Assembly: GCF_937616625.2 (NCBI RefSeq)
Contig: NC_065570.1
Location: 11,170,001-11,234,000, forward strand
Source: Mercurialis annua
Taxonomy: Eukaryota; Streptophyta; Magnoliopsida; Malpighiales; Euphorbiaceae
Length of the DNA stretch: 64,000 nucleotides
Direction: 5' to 3'
This document shows, piece after piece, positions 1 through 10,339 of this stretch. Position 1 is the first letter of the stretch, and the number at the start of each line of letters is the position of its first letter. The position numbers and the translations under genes were made by a program. The notes beneath the pieces were generated by a model. The model ran no database searches and was not told the DNA's origin. It worked only from the letters and a program-made list of their open reading frames with translations.

Positions 1-163
1 ATTCAATTTTCTAACATCCACCATTTTGATGTTTTGCCTTTAAATTAGCCCTTGACACCAGATGCCTCTGAATATAGCAGCGTATCAAGTTAAGTAAACC
101 TTAGTATTTTTTAAATCCTAATTTCATTTTAACATGCTACTTTTTTCTTTTCAAACCTTATAG
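1..163 (+). other. Intron 3 of upstream CHX gene (3' part)
   Basis: The window opens inside an intron. A pyrimidine-rich stretch ends in TATAG at 159-163, directly before an exon that matches the last exon of the downstream CHX gene, which has the same phase-0 junction. No convincing coding exon is seen in these 163 bases; the earlier exons lie outside the window. Confidence 0.7.
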
Positions 164-565
164 GAACTAGATGACAATGCATTAGTAGAATTCCGAAGCA
201 AGTGGGACGGAATGGTAGAGTATACGGAGAAACTCGAAGGCAACATTGTAGAAGGAGTGTTAGCCATCGGTAGAAGCGGAGACTATGATCTTATTGTCGT
301 CGGAAAAGGACGTTTTCCGTCAAGTATGGCGGCAGAACTAGCAGACCTCCCAGCTGATAATGAGCATGCAGAGTTGGGACCTATAGGAGATGTGTTGGCT
401 TCATCAGGAAAGGGTATTACATCTTCAGTGCTTGTAGTTCAACAACATGATTTAGCTCATGCAAAGGATGCTCCGGAAAAAAAGGTTAAGTTTGACAAAT
501 TATCAGCCGATGGATCATCGGAATGTTGGTGGGTCCCTCCACATGTGGGCCCACATTTAGTTTAA
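164..565 (+). CDS. CHX: CHX cation/H+ exchanger, last exon (upstream copy, tail replaced by LTR)
   Basis: This exon encodes the C-terminal cytosolic domain of a plant CPA2-family cation/H+ antiporter of the CHX17/18 type. The family moves K+ against H+ at endomembranes or the plasma membrane. It starts after the AG at 162-163 in phase 0 with ELDDNALVEFRSKW, collinear with EGDDEVAMAEFRGKW in the downstream copy. It then has the conserved DLIVVGKGR, ELGPIGDVLASS and SVLVVQQHD blocks. Coding enters a copia LTR after codon GAA at 521-523 and adds 13 residues (CWWVPPHVGPHLV) before TAA at 563-565. The ancestral end, eight residues and TGA, lies at 6050-6076 beyond the element. The protein up to the junction is open and well conserved, so the chimaeric gene may still work. 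Whether it is expressed cannot be told here. Confidence 0.85.
   Translation, partial: ELDDNALVEFRSKWDGMVEYTEKLEGNIVEGVLAIGRSGDYDLIVVGKGRFPSSMAAELADLPADNEHAELGPIGDVLASSGKGITSSVLVVQQHDLAHAKDAPEKKVKFDKLSADGSSECWWVPPHVGPHLV
519..523. repeat. Target site duplication of the copia element (left)
   Basis: CGGAA occurs directly before the 5' LTR (519-523) and directly after the 3' LTR (6045-6049). This perfect 5-bp duplication is what a Ty1/copia integrase makes. Confidence 0.95.
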
Positions 566-1216
566 AAAAAAGAAAAATAGTAATTACTTGGAGTAGCCTC
601 CAAGTAAATTGACTTGGAGTAGGCTCCAAGCAAAATTACTTGGAGGCTACTCCCCTCCTTTCCTATAAATAGCAAGGAGGAGCATAAGGTTTCACATCAC
701 CAAATTTCACAAAGGTTTTGTGAGAGTTATTAGCATCAAGGCTAATAGGCGAGCTAGAGAAACGTTTTCTCTAAAGGGTGAGGGGTGAGAGAATTGAGAG
801 ATAAAAATAGTGAGTTTACGAGTGTGTGGGAAACACTTGAGTGTCATTATTTTGGTGAGATCTCTCTGTAAAATTACTCTCTTTGTATGCCTGCTATTTT
901 AATAGTGGAAGAATTATTCGGACTTTGTCCCGTGGACGTAATCCAGCAATTTGGGTGAACCACGTTAAAAATTCTCGGTGTCATTTATTTTGTTTCTGCC
1001 GTCCATAATTTTATTTTCGACGCTAACGATTAGGCTAGTTGGAATTCCCTATTGTGAAGTTAGTTATATCGTGTTGAATTCTGTCTAGGAGGTTGGTACT
1101 TAAGTGGTCCGCTCGTGACCCTCCAATCTTTCCTGGGAATTTTTCCGGTATAGTTATTTAGCACAATACGTTATTCACTAGCATAATTAATTGAATTTCC
1201 GCTGTGCCGCCCAACA
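524..1216 (+). repeat. Copia 5' LTR
   Basis: It runs from TGTTGGTGGG to CCCAACA. Its first 42 bases serve as the end of the CHX reading frame. It carries U3 inverted motifs (586-657) and a TATA box (664-671). Confidence 0.95.
586..671 (+). promoter_or_regulatory. Copia U3 promoter: inverted CTTGGAG/CTCCAAG motifs and TATA box
   Basis: Three imperfect copies of a short palindromic module (CTTGGAG-TAG-CTCCAAG type) lie between 586 and 657, just upstream of TATAAATA at 664-671. Repeated short motifs in U3 are known enhancer elements in stress-inducible Tnt1/Tto1-type elements; that these act likewise is inference. The same block is in the 3' LTR at 5414-5499 and could drive transcription into downstream DNA. 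Confidence 0.6.
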
Positions 1217-1218
1217 AC

Positions 1219-1236
1219 TGGTATCGGAGCCGGTTT
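1219..1236 (+). other. Copia primer binding site (initiator Met tRNA type)
   Basis: TGGTATCGGAGCCGG begins two bases after the 5' LTR. It matches the usual plant copia PBS (TGGTATCAGAGC) with one difference, so initiator Met tRNA is the likely primer of minus-strand synthesis. Confidence 0.85.
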
Positions 1237-1348
1237 GAGTTCTTATATATCTATTTATCGTATGCTCTGTGGTTGCCACTAGATAGTGGATCCTCCACAT
1301 CAGAAAATAAATTAGATATATTTATAGTACTGGGCACTTGTCGAAAAT

Positions 1349-4300
1349 ATGGAGGCAAAGACTGGCAAGATGGTCAGTTTAAATGGCACAAATTACCACA
1401 TATGGAGAAACAAGATGAAGGATCTCCTATTTGTGACGAAACTGCATTTACCGGTGTTTTCAACGAATAAACCCGAAGGAAAAACGGATGAAGAATGGGC
1501 ATTCGAGCATGAGCAGGTGTGTGGTTACATTCGACAGTTCGTCGAGGATAATGTGTACAACCACATTTGTAATGAAACTCATGCTCAGACATTATGGAAG
1601 AAGCTTGAGGAGCTGTACGCGTCGAAAACCGGCAACAACAAACTATTTTATCTGACAAAATTAATTCAGATAAAATATCGAGAAGGGACTTCTATAGCTG
1701 ATCACCTGAATGCAATTCAAGGGATTGTGGATCAGTTATCAAGTATGAGCATAAAGTTTGACGATGAGGTGCTCGCTCTCCTCGTGCTTGCCTCTCTACC
1801 AGAGTCTTGGGAGACTTTGAAGATTTCACTAACAAATTCTGCACCAAATGGAGTAGTCAATATGGAAGCTGTTAAAAGTGGCATCCTGAATGAAGAGAGT
1901 AGACGAAGATCACAAGGTTCTTCTTCATCACAGTCAGATGTTTTTGTTGCAGAATCTAGAGGGAGGAGTGAAGCTAGGGGTTCAAAAACCAGACACAAAA
2001 GCAGAGGAAAGTCAAACAAATATGCCAATACTGAGTGCCATTACTGCAAGAAGAAGGGCCACATCAAAATGTTCTGTCGAAAGTTGAAGCAAGACCAAGA
2101 AAAGAACAAAGGCAAAGATGTGAGGAAAAATGACAGCAGTGATGATGAACAAGCAAATGTTGTCGGGGAGTTCAACGTAGTCCATGATGAAGATATTGTC
2201 AATCTTGCAATCCACGAGACGAGTTGGGTGATTGACACTGGAGCTACCATTCATGCTTCATCTCGAAGGGAATTCTTCTCATCTTACACATCAGGCGATT
2301 TTGGCACTGTAAGAATGGGAAATGAGAACTTTGCAAAAGTCGTAGGCAAAGGTGACGTCTCTCTAGAAACAGAGAATGGTACGCAATTAGTCCTGAAGGA
2401 TGTCAGGCATGTCCCAGATATGCGCCTGAATTTAATTTCGGCAGGAAATCTGGATGATGAAGGTTTTTGCAGCACCTTCTTCAATGGCCAATGGAAGCTT
2501 ACCAAAGGTTCATTGGTGGTGGCCAGAGGAAAACGACATTCAAAACTATACATGATGCAGGCGAAGCTCTCCCATGACGATGTCAATACAGTGGAGAATG
2601 ATGATATAGTTGAGTTGTGGCATAGACGACTCGGTCACATGAGTGAGAAAGGAATGTCGATATTGGCCAAAAGAAATATGTTACATGGATTGGATCGAGT
2701 CCATCTGGAGAAATGTACTGATTGTCTGGCAGGGAAGCAGAACAGAGTTTCTTTCAAAAGTACCCCTCCTTCTCGAATGAAGAATGTTTTAGATCTGATT
2801 CACTCAGATTTGTGTGGACCAATGCCAAAGTCACTTGGTGGTGCTCAATACTTCGTGACTTTCATTGATGATCATTCAAGGAAGACATGGGTGTATCTTT
2901 TGAAAACGAAGGACCAGGTGTTAGAAGTTTTCAAGCAATTTTTAACTCTGGTGGAAAGACAGACCAGCAAGAAGCTGAAGTGCATCCGTACAGACAATGG
3001 TGGAGAGTACATTGGACCATTTGATGCTTATTGCAAAAATAATGGTATTCGGCATCAAACAACACCTCCTAAAACGCCGCAGTTGAATGGTTTGGCTGAG
3101 AGGATGAACAGGACTTTGATGGAGAGAGTTAGATGTTTACTCTCACATGCAAAGTTGCCTAAGATGTTTTGGGGTGAAGCTCTACTGACAGCAGTGTATG
3201 TGCTTAACCTTTCAATGTGTATCCCTCTACAGTCTGATACTCCAGAGAGAGTGTGGACGGGAAAAGAAGTTTCCTATGGTCATCTGCGGGTGTTTGGGTG
3301 CAAATCATTTGTGCATATTCCCAAAGACGAGAGGTCCAAGCTTGATGCTAAGACACGAGAATGCGTGTTTGTGGGTTATGGTCAAGATCAGTTTGGCTAT
3401 AGATTCTACGATCCAGTCCATAAGAGGCTTATCAGAAGCCGTGATGCCGTCTTTGTTGAAAGTCAGACCATTGAGGATATTAAAAAGGCTCAGAATGTTT
3501 CTGAGGGATCCGATGGAGATTCAACAGACTTGGAATTGATTCCTCCAACAACGGTTCATAGACGTGTTGGAGATGAAGAAGGCGACCAACCGGGGATAGG
3601 TGGTCAAGATGCTCCCATTGATTATGAACCAGGTAATGCTGATGACTATGGTGCTCATCATCAACCACCAGCAGATGTGGATTCTCCAGTTCTGCGGAGA
3701 TCTGATAGAGTTCGACAACAATCTACCAGATACCCAGAAGATCAGTATGTGTTATTAACTGACGGGGGAGAACCTGAGAGCTTTGAAGAAGCTATGGATG
3801 ATGAACACAAGCAGAAATGGATTGAGGCCATGCAAGATGAGATGAGATCCTTGCATGATAATAATACTTTTAAGCTGGTGAAGTTGCCTAAAGGCAAGAG
3901 AGCTTTGAAGAACAAGTGGGTGTTCAGGATAAAGAATGAGGAACACGGTCTCCAACCACGTTTCAAAGCTAGACTAGTTGTCAAGGGATTCGGCCAAAGA
4001 AAGGGAATTGACTTTGATGAGATTTTTTCACCAGTGGTGAAAATGACATCCATTCGTACAGTGCTAGGGTTAGCAGCAAGCCTCGACCTGGAGATCGAGC
4101 AGATGGATGTAAAGACTGCCTTCCTTCATGGTAATTTGGAGGAAGAGATATACATGGAGCAGCCAGAGGGTTTCGAAGAAAAGGGGAAAGAGCAGTACGT
4201 CTGCAAGTTGAAGAAAAGTCTATATGGCTTAAAACAAGCACCGAGACAATGGTACAAGAAGTTTGAGTCTGTTATGGGGGAGCAAGGGTACAAGAAGACT

Positions 4301-5335
4301 ACTTCAGACCATTGTGTCTTCGTGCAGAAATTCTCTGATGAGGATTTTATTATACTTCTGCTCTATGTGGATGACATGTTGATCGTTGGCCAGAATACTT
4401 CAAGAATCAACAACTTGAAAAAGCAGTTGAGCAAGTCTTTTGCAATGAAAGACTTGGGCTCGGCAAGGCAAATTCTAGGCATGAAGATAACCAGAGATAG
4501 AGGCTCCAAGAAGCTATGGTTATCACAGGAGAAGTACATTCAGAAAGTACTTCAAAGGTTCAACATGGATAACGCTAAAGCGGTTAGCTGCCCCCTTGCT
4601 AATCATTTTAGACTGAGTTCTGAACAGTGCCCTTCTACTGAGAAAGAGAAGGAGGAGATGGAAAGAGTTCCATATGCTTCAGCAGTTGGGAGCTTGATGT
4701 ATGCCATGGTATGTACACGGCCAGATATTGCTCACTTGGTTGGAGTAGTGAGTCGGTTCCTTTCAAATCCTGGAAAAGAACATTGGGCTGCAGTGAAATG
4801 GATTCTTAGATACCTTCAAGGTACATCAAGAATGTGTCTATCTTTTGGAGATGGAGAACCTGTGTTAGTTGGCTACACAGATGCAGATATGGCTGGCGAT
4901 GTTGACTCGAGAAAGTCTACATCAGGATATCTGATTTCATTTGCAGGGGGAGCCGTGTCATGGCAATCGAGACTACAGAAATGTGTTGCGCTCTCAACAA
5001 CAGAAGCAGAGTTTATTGCAGCAACTGAAGCTTGTAAAGAGTTGCTATGGATGAAGAAGTTCTTAAGTGAACTTGGTTTCCACCAGACGAAGTACGAGCT
5101 GTTTTGTGATAGTCAAAGCGCTATTCACCTCGGGAAGAATTCCTCCTTTCATTCAAGATCTAAACATATTGATGTGAGATATCACTGGATTCGAGATGTA
5201 CTGGAGATGAAACTGCTACAGCTGGAAAAGATCCATACCGATGAAAATGGATCTGACATGTTAACCAAAGCTCTTCCGCGGGGAAAGTTTGAATATTGTC
5301 GACAGGCAGCCGGAATGGTGGTGCCTCCCATGTAG
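1349..5335 (+). CDS. Copia gag-pol polyprotein (intact)
   Basis: A single 1328-aa frame starts at the first ATG of a coherent Gag and stops just before the purine tract. In order: a Gag region; CX2CX4HX4C zinc knuckle (residues 230-243); aspartic protease with VIDTGA (D about 296); GAG-pre-integrase block with LWHRRLGHMS; integrase core starting near D487 (IHSDLCGP) with a later DNGGEY; RT with YVDD at 1006-1009; and RNase H with CDSQSAIHL near 1253 and a final LTKALPRGKF block. All the catalytic motifs I can check are present and there is no frameshift or stop, so the element looks competent to encode its own machinery. Shorter ORFs in other frames are shadows. Confidence 0.95.
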   Translation: MEAKTGKMVSLNGTNYHIWRNKMKDLLFVTKLHLPVFSTNKPEGKTDEEWAFEHEQVCGYIRQFVEDNVYNHICNETHAQTLWKKLEELYASKTGNNKLFYLTKLIQIKYREGTSIADHLNAIQGIVDQLSSMSIKFDDEVLALLVLASLPESWETLKISLTNSAPNGVVNMEAVKSGILNEESRRRSQGSSSSQSDVFVAESRGRSEARGSKTRHKSRGKSNKYANTECHYCKKKGHIKMFCRKLKQDQEKNKGKDVRKNDSSDDEQANVVGEFNVVHDEDIVNLAIHETSWVIDTGATIHASSRREFFSSYTSGDFGTVRMGNENFAKVVGKGDVSLETENGTQLVLKDVRHVPDMRLNLISAGNLDDEGFCSTFFNGQWKLTKGSLVVARGKRHSKLYMMQAKLSHDDVNTVENDDIVELWHRRLGHMSEKGMSILAKRNMLHGLDRVHLEKCTDCLAGKQNRVSFKSTPPSRMKNVLDLIHSDLCGPMPKSLGGAQYFVTFIDDHSRKTWVYLLKTKDQVLEVFKQFLTLVERQTSKKLKCIRTDNGGEYIGPFDAYCKNNGIRHQTTPPKTPQLNGLAERMNRTLMERVRCLLSHAKLPKMFWGEALLTAVYVLNLSMCIPLQSDTPERVWTGKEVSYGHLRVFGCKSFVHIPKDERSKLDAKTRECVFVGYGQDQFGYRFYDPVHKRLIRSRDAVFVESQTIEDIKKAQNVSEGSDGDSTDLELIPPTTVHRRVGDEEGDQPGIGGQDAPIDYEPGNADDYGAHHQPPADVDSPVLRRSDRVRQQSTRYPEDQYVLLTDGGEPESFEEAMDDEHKQKWIEAMQDEMRSLHDNNTFKLVKLPKGKRALKNKWVFRIKNEEHGLQPRFKARLVVKGFGQRKGIDFDEIFSPVVKMTSIRTVLGLAASLDLEIEQMDVKTAFLHGNLEEEIYMEQPEGFEEKGKEQYVCKLKKSLYGLKQAPRQWYKKFESVMGEQGYKKTTSDHCVFVQKFSDEDFIILLLYVDDMLIVGQNTSRINNLKKQLSKSFAMKDLGSARQILGMKITRDRGSKKLWLSQEKYIQKVLQRFNMDNAKAVSCPLANHFRLSSEQCPSTEKEKEEMERVPYASAVGSLMYAMVCTRPDIAHLVGVVSRFLSNPGKEHWAAVKWILRYLQGTSRMCLSFGDGEPVLVGYTDADMAGDVDSRKSTSGYLISFAGGAVSWQSRLQKCVALSTTEAEFIAATEACKELLWMKKFLSELGFHQTKYELFCDSQSAIHLGKNSSFHSRSKHIDVRYHWIRDVLEMKLLQLEKIHTDENGSDMLTKALPRGKFEYCRQAAGMVVPPM

Positions 5336-5336
5336 T

Positions 5337-5351
5337 CGGGAGGGGGAGATT
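5337..5351 (+). other. Copia polypurine tract
   Basis: A purine run (GGGAGGGGGAGA) lies directly before the 3' LTR. It is the expected primer for plus-strand synthesis. Confidence 0.85.
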
Positions 5352-6044
5352 TGTTGGTGGGTCCCTCCACATGTGGGCCCACATTTAGTTTAAAAAAAAG
5401 AAAAATAGTAATTACTTGGAGTAGCCTCCAAGTAAATTGACTTGGAGTAGGCTCCAAGCAAAATTACTTGGAGGCTACTCCCCTCCTTTCCTATAAATAG
5501 CAAGGAGGAGCATAAGGTTTCACATCACCAAATTTCACAAAGGTTTTGTGAGAGTTATTAGCATCAAGGCTAATAGGCGAGCTAGAGAAACGTTTTCTCT
5601 AAAGGGTGAGGGGTGAGAGAATTGAGAGATAAAAATAGTGAGTTTACGAGTGTGTGGGAAACACTTGAGTGTCATTATTTTGGTGAGATCTCTCTGTAAA
5701 ATTACTCTCTTTGTATGCCTGCTATTTTAATAGTGGAAGAATTATTCGGACTTTGTCCCGTGGACGTAATCCAGCAATTTGGGTGAACCACGTTAAAAAT
5801 TCTCGGTGTCATTTATTTTGTTTCTGCCGTCCATAATTTTATTTTCGACGCTAACGATTAGGCTAGTTGGAATTCCCTATTGTGAAGTTAGTTATATCGT
5901 GTTGAATTCTGTCTAGGAGGTTGGTACTTAAGTGGTCCGCTCGTGACCCTCCAATCTTTCCTGGGAATTTTTCCGGTATAGTTATTTAGCACAATACGTT
6001 ATTCACTAGCATAATTAATTGAATTTCCGCTGTGCCGCCCAACA
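5352..6044 (+). repeat. Copia 3' LTR
   Basis: Same length as the 5' LTR with a constant offset of 4828 bases; reading the two side by side I find no mismatch or gap. Confidence 0.95.
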
Positions 6045-6076
6045 CGGAATTGGGAGAGATTTCAAAGGCTGTCTGA
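6045..6076 (+). pseudogene. CHX: Detached 3' end of upstream CHX gene
   Basis: After the target duplication (6045-6049) the CHX frame resumes as LGEISKAV and TGA (6074-6076). This is the pre-insertion C-terminus, now cut off from its gene by 5.5 kb. The former 3' untranslated region follows, probably to about 6180. Confidence 0.85.
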
Positions 6077-6840
6077 TCTAAATTGTACAATTAGGGTTAG
6101 TAAGCCCTGATTGATTGTATGGACTTTTAAGATTTGTGTGTTGTAATTAACTATGAATGTTTAATGAAATTTAAGAGAAGTATAAATAAATTAAGTATAT
6201 ATTTATAATGCTTAAAGATAATCAAGCAGCGAAATTACAAAAAAGAAAAAGAAAATAGAATCAAGATCTTATTTAGGCAAAAAAATATTAAAGATAATAA
6301 TAATTGTTCTAAGAATAATTTGCAAAAAAGACTTTGTTTTTTTACTTATTTGTGCTGAATCTTTCACTATTTAAAAATTTATTTTTTACTTGATTTGTCA
6401 GAATGTTATTTACAATCCAAAAAGACGCTAAATCTTTCTTTCTTTCTTATTCTTTCCCTTCTTCTTTTACATTTCAATTGAATTTCTTAGTAAACTTTTT
6501 CTAATTTTCTATAATTTATCTAATATTTTTAATCCATAACACAAACAAAAAATAGAGGATAAAGTAGAAATTGCCGATTAAAAATATCGATCACATTCGT
6601 CTCAAAGAAATTGAAATAACAAAATTTCTCGCCACTGCCACCACTGCATCCTTCTAGATTTTCTTATTCCTTTTTCTATTTTTTAATCCATTACTAATCA
6701 ATTATATTATTGACGATTTGCTCATAGTGTTTTTGAAAAATTTCAACAGATTCACCCTTTTTTCGTGTTAATTGTTTAATATATTGTCTTAAATTGTGTT
6801 CTGTTGTCGTTTTTGAATATGTTAACACTTTTAAAATTAA
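6077..6840. other. Former CHX 3' UTR and AT-rich intergenic DNA
   Basis: No gene is seen. A 27-base string (GATTTGTCAGAATGTTATTT...) near 6387-6413 recurs at about 7092-7118, so part of this DNA was copied locally. Confidence 0.5.
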
Positions 6841-7310
6841 TTTTAGAAATTTTTTGAAACCGTTTGTAACTATTTTTTATTTTTTTGAGACTGTTTGAAT
6901 CTATTTTTAGAAACCGTTTTGAATCATTGTAAACTGATTGAAATTGTTTTTTAAACCATTTGAAACTGTTTTTATAAAAGTTGTAAATTGTGTTTTTAGA
7001 TTTTGTTTGAAACCCTTCTGTAAACTGCTTTTTAAAAACTATTATAAAATTGTATTTTAGAAACCATTTGAAACCTTTTTATAATTTGTCTTTTTAAAAC
7101 GATTTGTCAGAATGTTATTTACAATCTGATTTAAAATTGTTTTATAAACTTTTGCAAAATATTGTTTAGAAGTTTTTTGAAGAATTGTATTTTCTAGAGA
7201 TTGTTTTAACTTTTTTGAAACCCTTATAAAATGTTTGAAGCCTTTGTAAATTGTTTTGAAATCGTTATAAGCTGTTTGAAACCTTTGTAAGCTGTTCTTT
7301 TGAAACTGTT
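6840..7310. repeat. Degenerate tandem array, TTTGAAACC..TTGTAAACTG core
   Basis: Loosely periodic copies of a motif like GTTTGAAACCNTTTGTAAACTG, spaced roughly 20-40 bases and badly diverged. No coding potential. It may be a decayed minisatellite. Confidence 0.55.
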
Positions 7311-7319
7311 TTTACGTAA

Positions 7320-10300
7320 AGGTTGCAAGTAGGTCGGGAATAAGAACCGACTTAAGATGTATTATCAAGGTAAGATTATCAGTTGGATCACAAAATAATA
7401 ATTTGAAGCACAAATTGTTATTCGTTAAAGTGATTGTGAGCGGGACTAAGTAAAAGATAAGAGTAAGTGGCTAAAAGTACACTTTACCTTAAAAATTGGA
7501 AAATAAGCTTTTAATTCTCAGAAAATAGAAATTTAATGGATTATTTATGGGAATTAGTATTTATAAAAATAATATCGATAAAATGGTCATCGATAATTAT
7601 TAAAGCGGTATTTGGACGAAAAAGTGAGAAAAAAATGTAAGTTAGCTCAAAATTGGAATTTGAGCGTTTTTGGCCTGCCAAAATAAATCATCAGACAATG
7701 AAATTATAAGATATGGGATTAATATTATTTATTTGGAAATAAATAATACGGAATTAATCGGACCTAAAAGATTTAGCGTTCGACGAACGAAAACTGACAA
7801 TTTTAAGTTAGAAATCGAAACGGTTTGAATCGATTTTTTTAAGGACTAAAGAAGACCTTTTTTCATAAATATATTTGGCATTTGAGTTGAGTTTTTAACT
7901 CAGCAAGTCATTTGATATCAGCTCTAATATTCTGTAACTCTTTCTTCTCTACTGAAGCTCATGCCCAAAAATCTTCAAATTCTCATATCTTCTTCGTTTC
8001 TCAGCGAAATTGAGCGATTCTTGTGGCCACGGAACGAGGAAAGGATCCTCTACTGAATTATGGCTTCAATTTGAGGTAAAGTTGAGAAATTACAGTTAGG
8101 GTTTACTGAGTTCAGTTCGGTTTTTGATGTTAATTTGGGGATTTTTGGTAAATGATGAACCTAGGTGTTCTTGAGCTTAATTGTTGAACATTGATGGTGA
8201 ATTATGGAGGATTGAGCTTCGGCCATGGAGTATCTTCAAGGTGATCAAAAGTTCTGAAACTTTTGAGTAAGGGGTCGGCATTTTTGGTAGTAATTGATGA
8301 TGTTTGAATTGCTTAAGATGGTGTATGAATAATGAACATGTATGAATTGAATTGGTTATATACATGTGATGTCTTGATGAGAAATTTGTATATGGCATGT
8401 TAAGTATGATTCGGCCATGAGGCCAAGAACATGATTAGGATATTAAATGGTGCTGATGAGCTTGGTCTTAAGTTAATTGGATGAATTAGAGTCAAGTTTG
8501 ATGGAATGGGGTTTGATTGAAGTTTTGAATGGAAAGGTGTATATGGTTCGGCCATTTTAACTAGTTCATGATTGAATTTTTGAGCTAAGGATGAATCATG
8601 AATTATGAGTCTTTGTATTGTATGTAGAGGGCTGGACTATGTTTAAGTAAAGGCATGGTTGCGTTAAGATTAGTCTCGACGCGTAATAATCGTGATATAA
8701 ACGTATACGAGATAGTTTGACGTTTTATCATAAAACACTAAACGATATTAAATAGTTTATAAATCCTATGTAATGATAACCTTAAGATATAAACTTGATG
8801 AGTATGATAACACTAAGTTAAGATCATCAAGTAGGCTATTTGATACGAAAATCAAATAACGATCGTAATCGATTACGAGGTCGATTATTCGACAAAACAT
8901 GACATGTTTCGTAAACAAGTTTGAAACTCAAACATAAACTTAGTTATTTGTTTAACAGATCAAATAAAATTTTGAACTTAGGTTTAAAATAATAAACCTA
9001 ATAAACATAAAAGATGTATAAATCGCTATATCGATAGAATAAGAGTGCATCGGGGTTAAGTATGATAAGTGATATATGTACGGTTTTGTTCTCGAGTCTA
9101 TAGTATCTATCGAGTTAGATCTTAACTCGATATCTATTTGATATTTGTCTTAGGATCGACAAGTCAACCTATAGCGGACGAGGAGCTCAGGGAGCTTGAT
9201 GAACGCTTTAAAGTATCGAAAATTTTGGATAGCAAGCAGTGAGTTTATTATGTGGATGTATACATTTGCAGTATTTAAATGCATTTCTTTTTACACTAAT
9301 ATATTATACAAAGTGTATAACATCATTTACAAATGAATTCTTATTTTGAAATGCATACATCATAGTTTTGAAACCAGTATAGAACCGATGAAACAAACTA
9401 CTTATTGGGTGTCAATAGGCCTTGTGATCATCAGAGTCGTTATGTTCTTTACATCTATAATTATTCGGATATAATAAAAAGTATATGAATCAGCATGTAC
9501 TATCTTGTAATTCTAAAGGAGGATATGAATATGATAAACCATAGGTTGAACTCGGTTGAATAGATCTTGGGACCTAGGTCTACTGGGTTTAACTCGGTGA
9601 GCTATCTCAGGACCCACAACTTATGAATAAGAGGTAGGTACAGTTAACTCGATAACTATCTCGAGACTTTTACCATTTGGATGATATGATTTGGAATAAG
9701 AATGGATGATATAAGTATAATGATATAGGAAGTACGTATCTTGATTAAGACTAGGGTTTCATTCGGAATGCTTATGCCTGGATGCATATGGTTGGATGTT
9801 TTTAATAAATACGCTTATGTACACAATTAAATGAACTCACTCAGTCTCGACTGACCCCCCCCCCCCCAACAGTGTTTGTAGCAGGTGTCCAGTTTTGATA
9901 AGACGGACTTCTATCATTGTACTAGAAGTCTAAAGTATGTGCAGGATCAGTAGTGCTGCAGTAGAGTTAGATCCTAGTACATGTATGATTGACAAACGGT
10001 TGTTATATGCTCGGCGCATGCTCTGATATATTTATGTATGTATATTTTGAATTCCGCTTTAAACCATTTTCTTTGTTTTGGAACGGGCTATGCATGGATA
10101 TGAGATTTTGCATGGTAAGACCCAGGTTCCTATATAAAGTTTTTAGGTTTTGGTCAGACGTTTGTATACGTCTAACTTTGAAAAGCTTCTAATGAAAACG
10201 TTTTATGTATGAAAAAATAATTGTATGATTGATTGATTGCGAAAAAAATTTATTATGCTTTTAAGGCTTGCTACGGGTTTTGGGACAACCATTCCCATTC

Positions 10301-10339
10301 CCTAGCGCCGATCTCGACTCGAGATTTCGAATCGTGACA
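7320..10339 (+). mobile_element. Long solo LTR, probably Ty3/gypsy (copy 1)
   Basis: This 3-kb non-coding stretch shares blocks in the same order with 45093-47423: an ATAAATAATACGGAATTA-like segment near 7740; TATTGGGTGTCAATAG near 9404-9420; CTGACCCC near 9850; a GTGCAGGATCAGTAGTGCTG region; and the terminal CTACGGGTT...TTCCCTAGCGCC...CGTGACA ending at 10339. Ends of this kind are usual for long LTRs of plant gypsy elements. No internal domain, PBS or second LTR follows, so it is a solo LTR or a fragment. The left end is uncertain by some tens of bases, and no target duplication was found. Confidence 0.55.

Larger units (their letters stand above)
524..6044 (+). mobile_element. Complete Ty1/copia LTR retrotransposon, Tork/Tnt1-like
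   Basis: A 5521-bp element with TG...CA ends and two 693-bp LTRs (524-1216, 5352-6044) in which I see no difference. It has an initiator-Met tRNA type primer site after the 5' LTR, one uninterrupted polyprotein ORF, a purine tract before the 3' LTR and a perfect CGGAA target duplication. The order protease, integrase, RT, RNase H defines copia. The Gag N-terminus and general layout resemble the Tork/Tnt1 lineage, which is an inference from remembered family features. Identical LTRs mean very recent insertion. It sits in the last exon of a CHX gene in the same orientation, so the CHX transcript probably ends in the LTR. Confidence 0.95.

Noticed and set aside
1..163. Small exon around 62-88 before GTTAAG
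   Set aside because: The frame that would join exon 4 in phase 0 gives no CHX-like residues and the other copy has no such exon; treated as intron.
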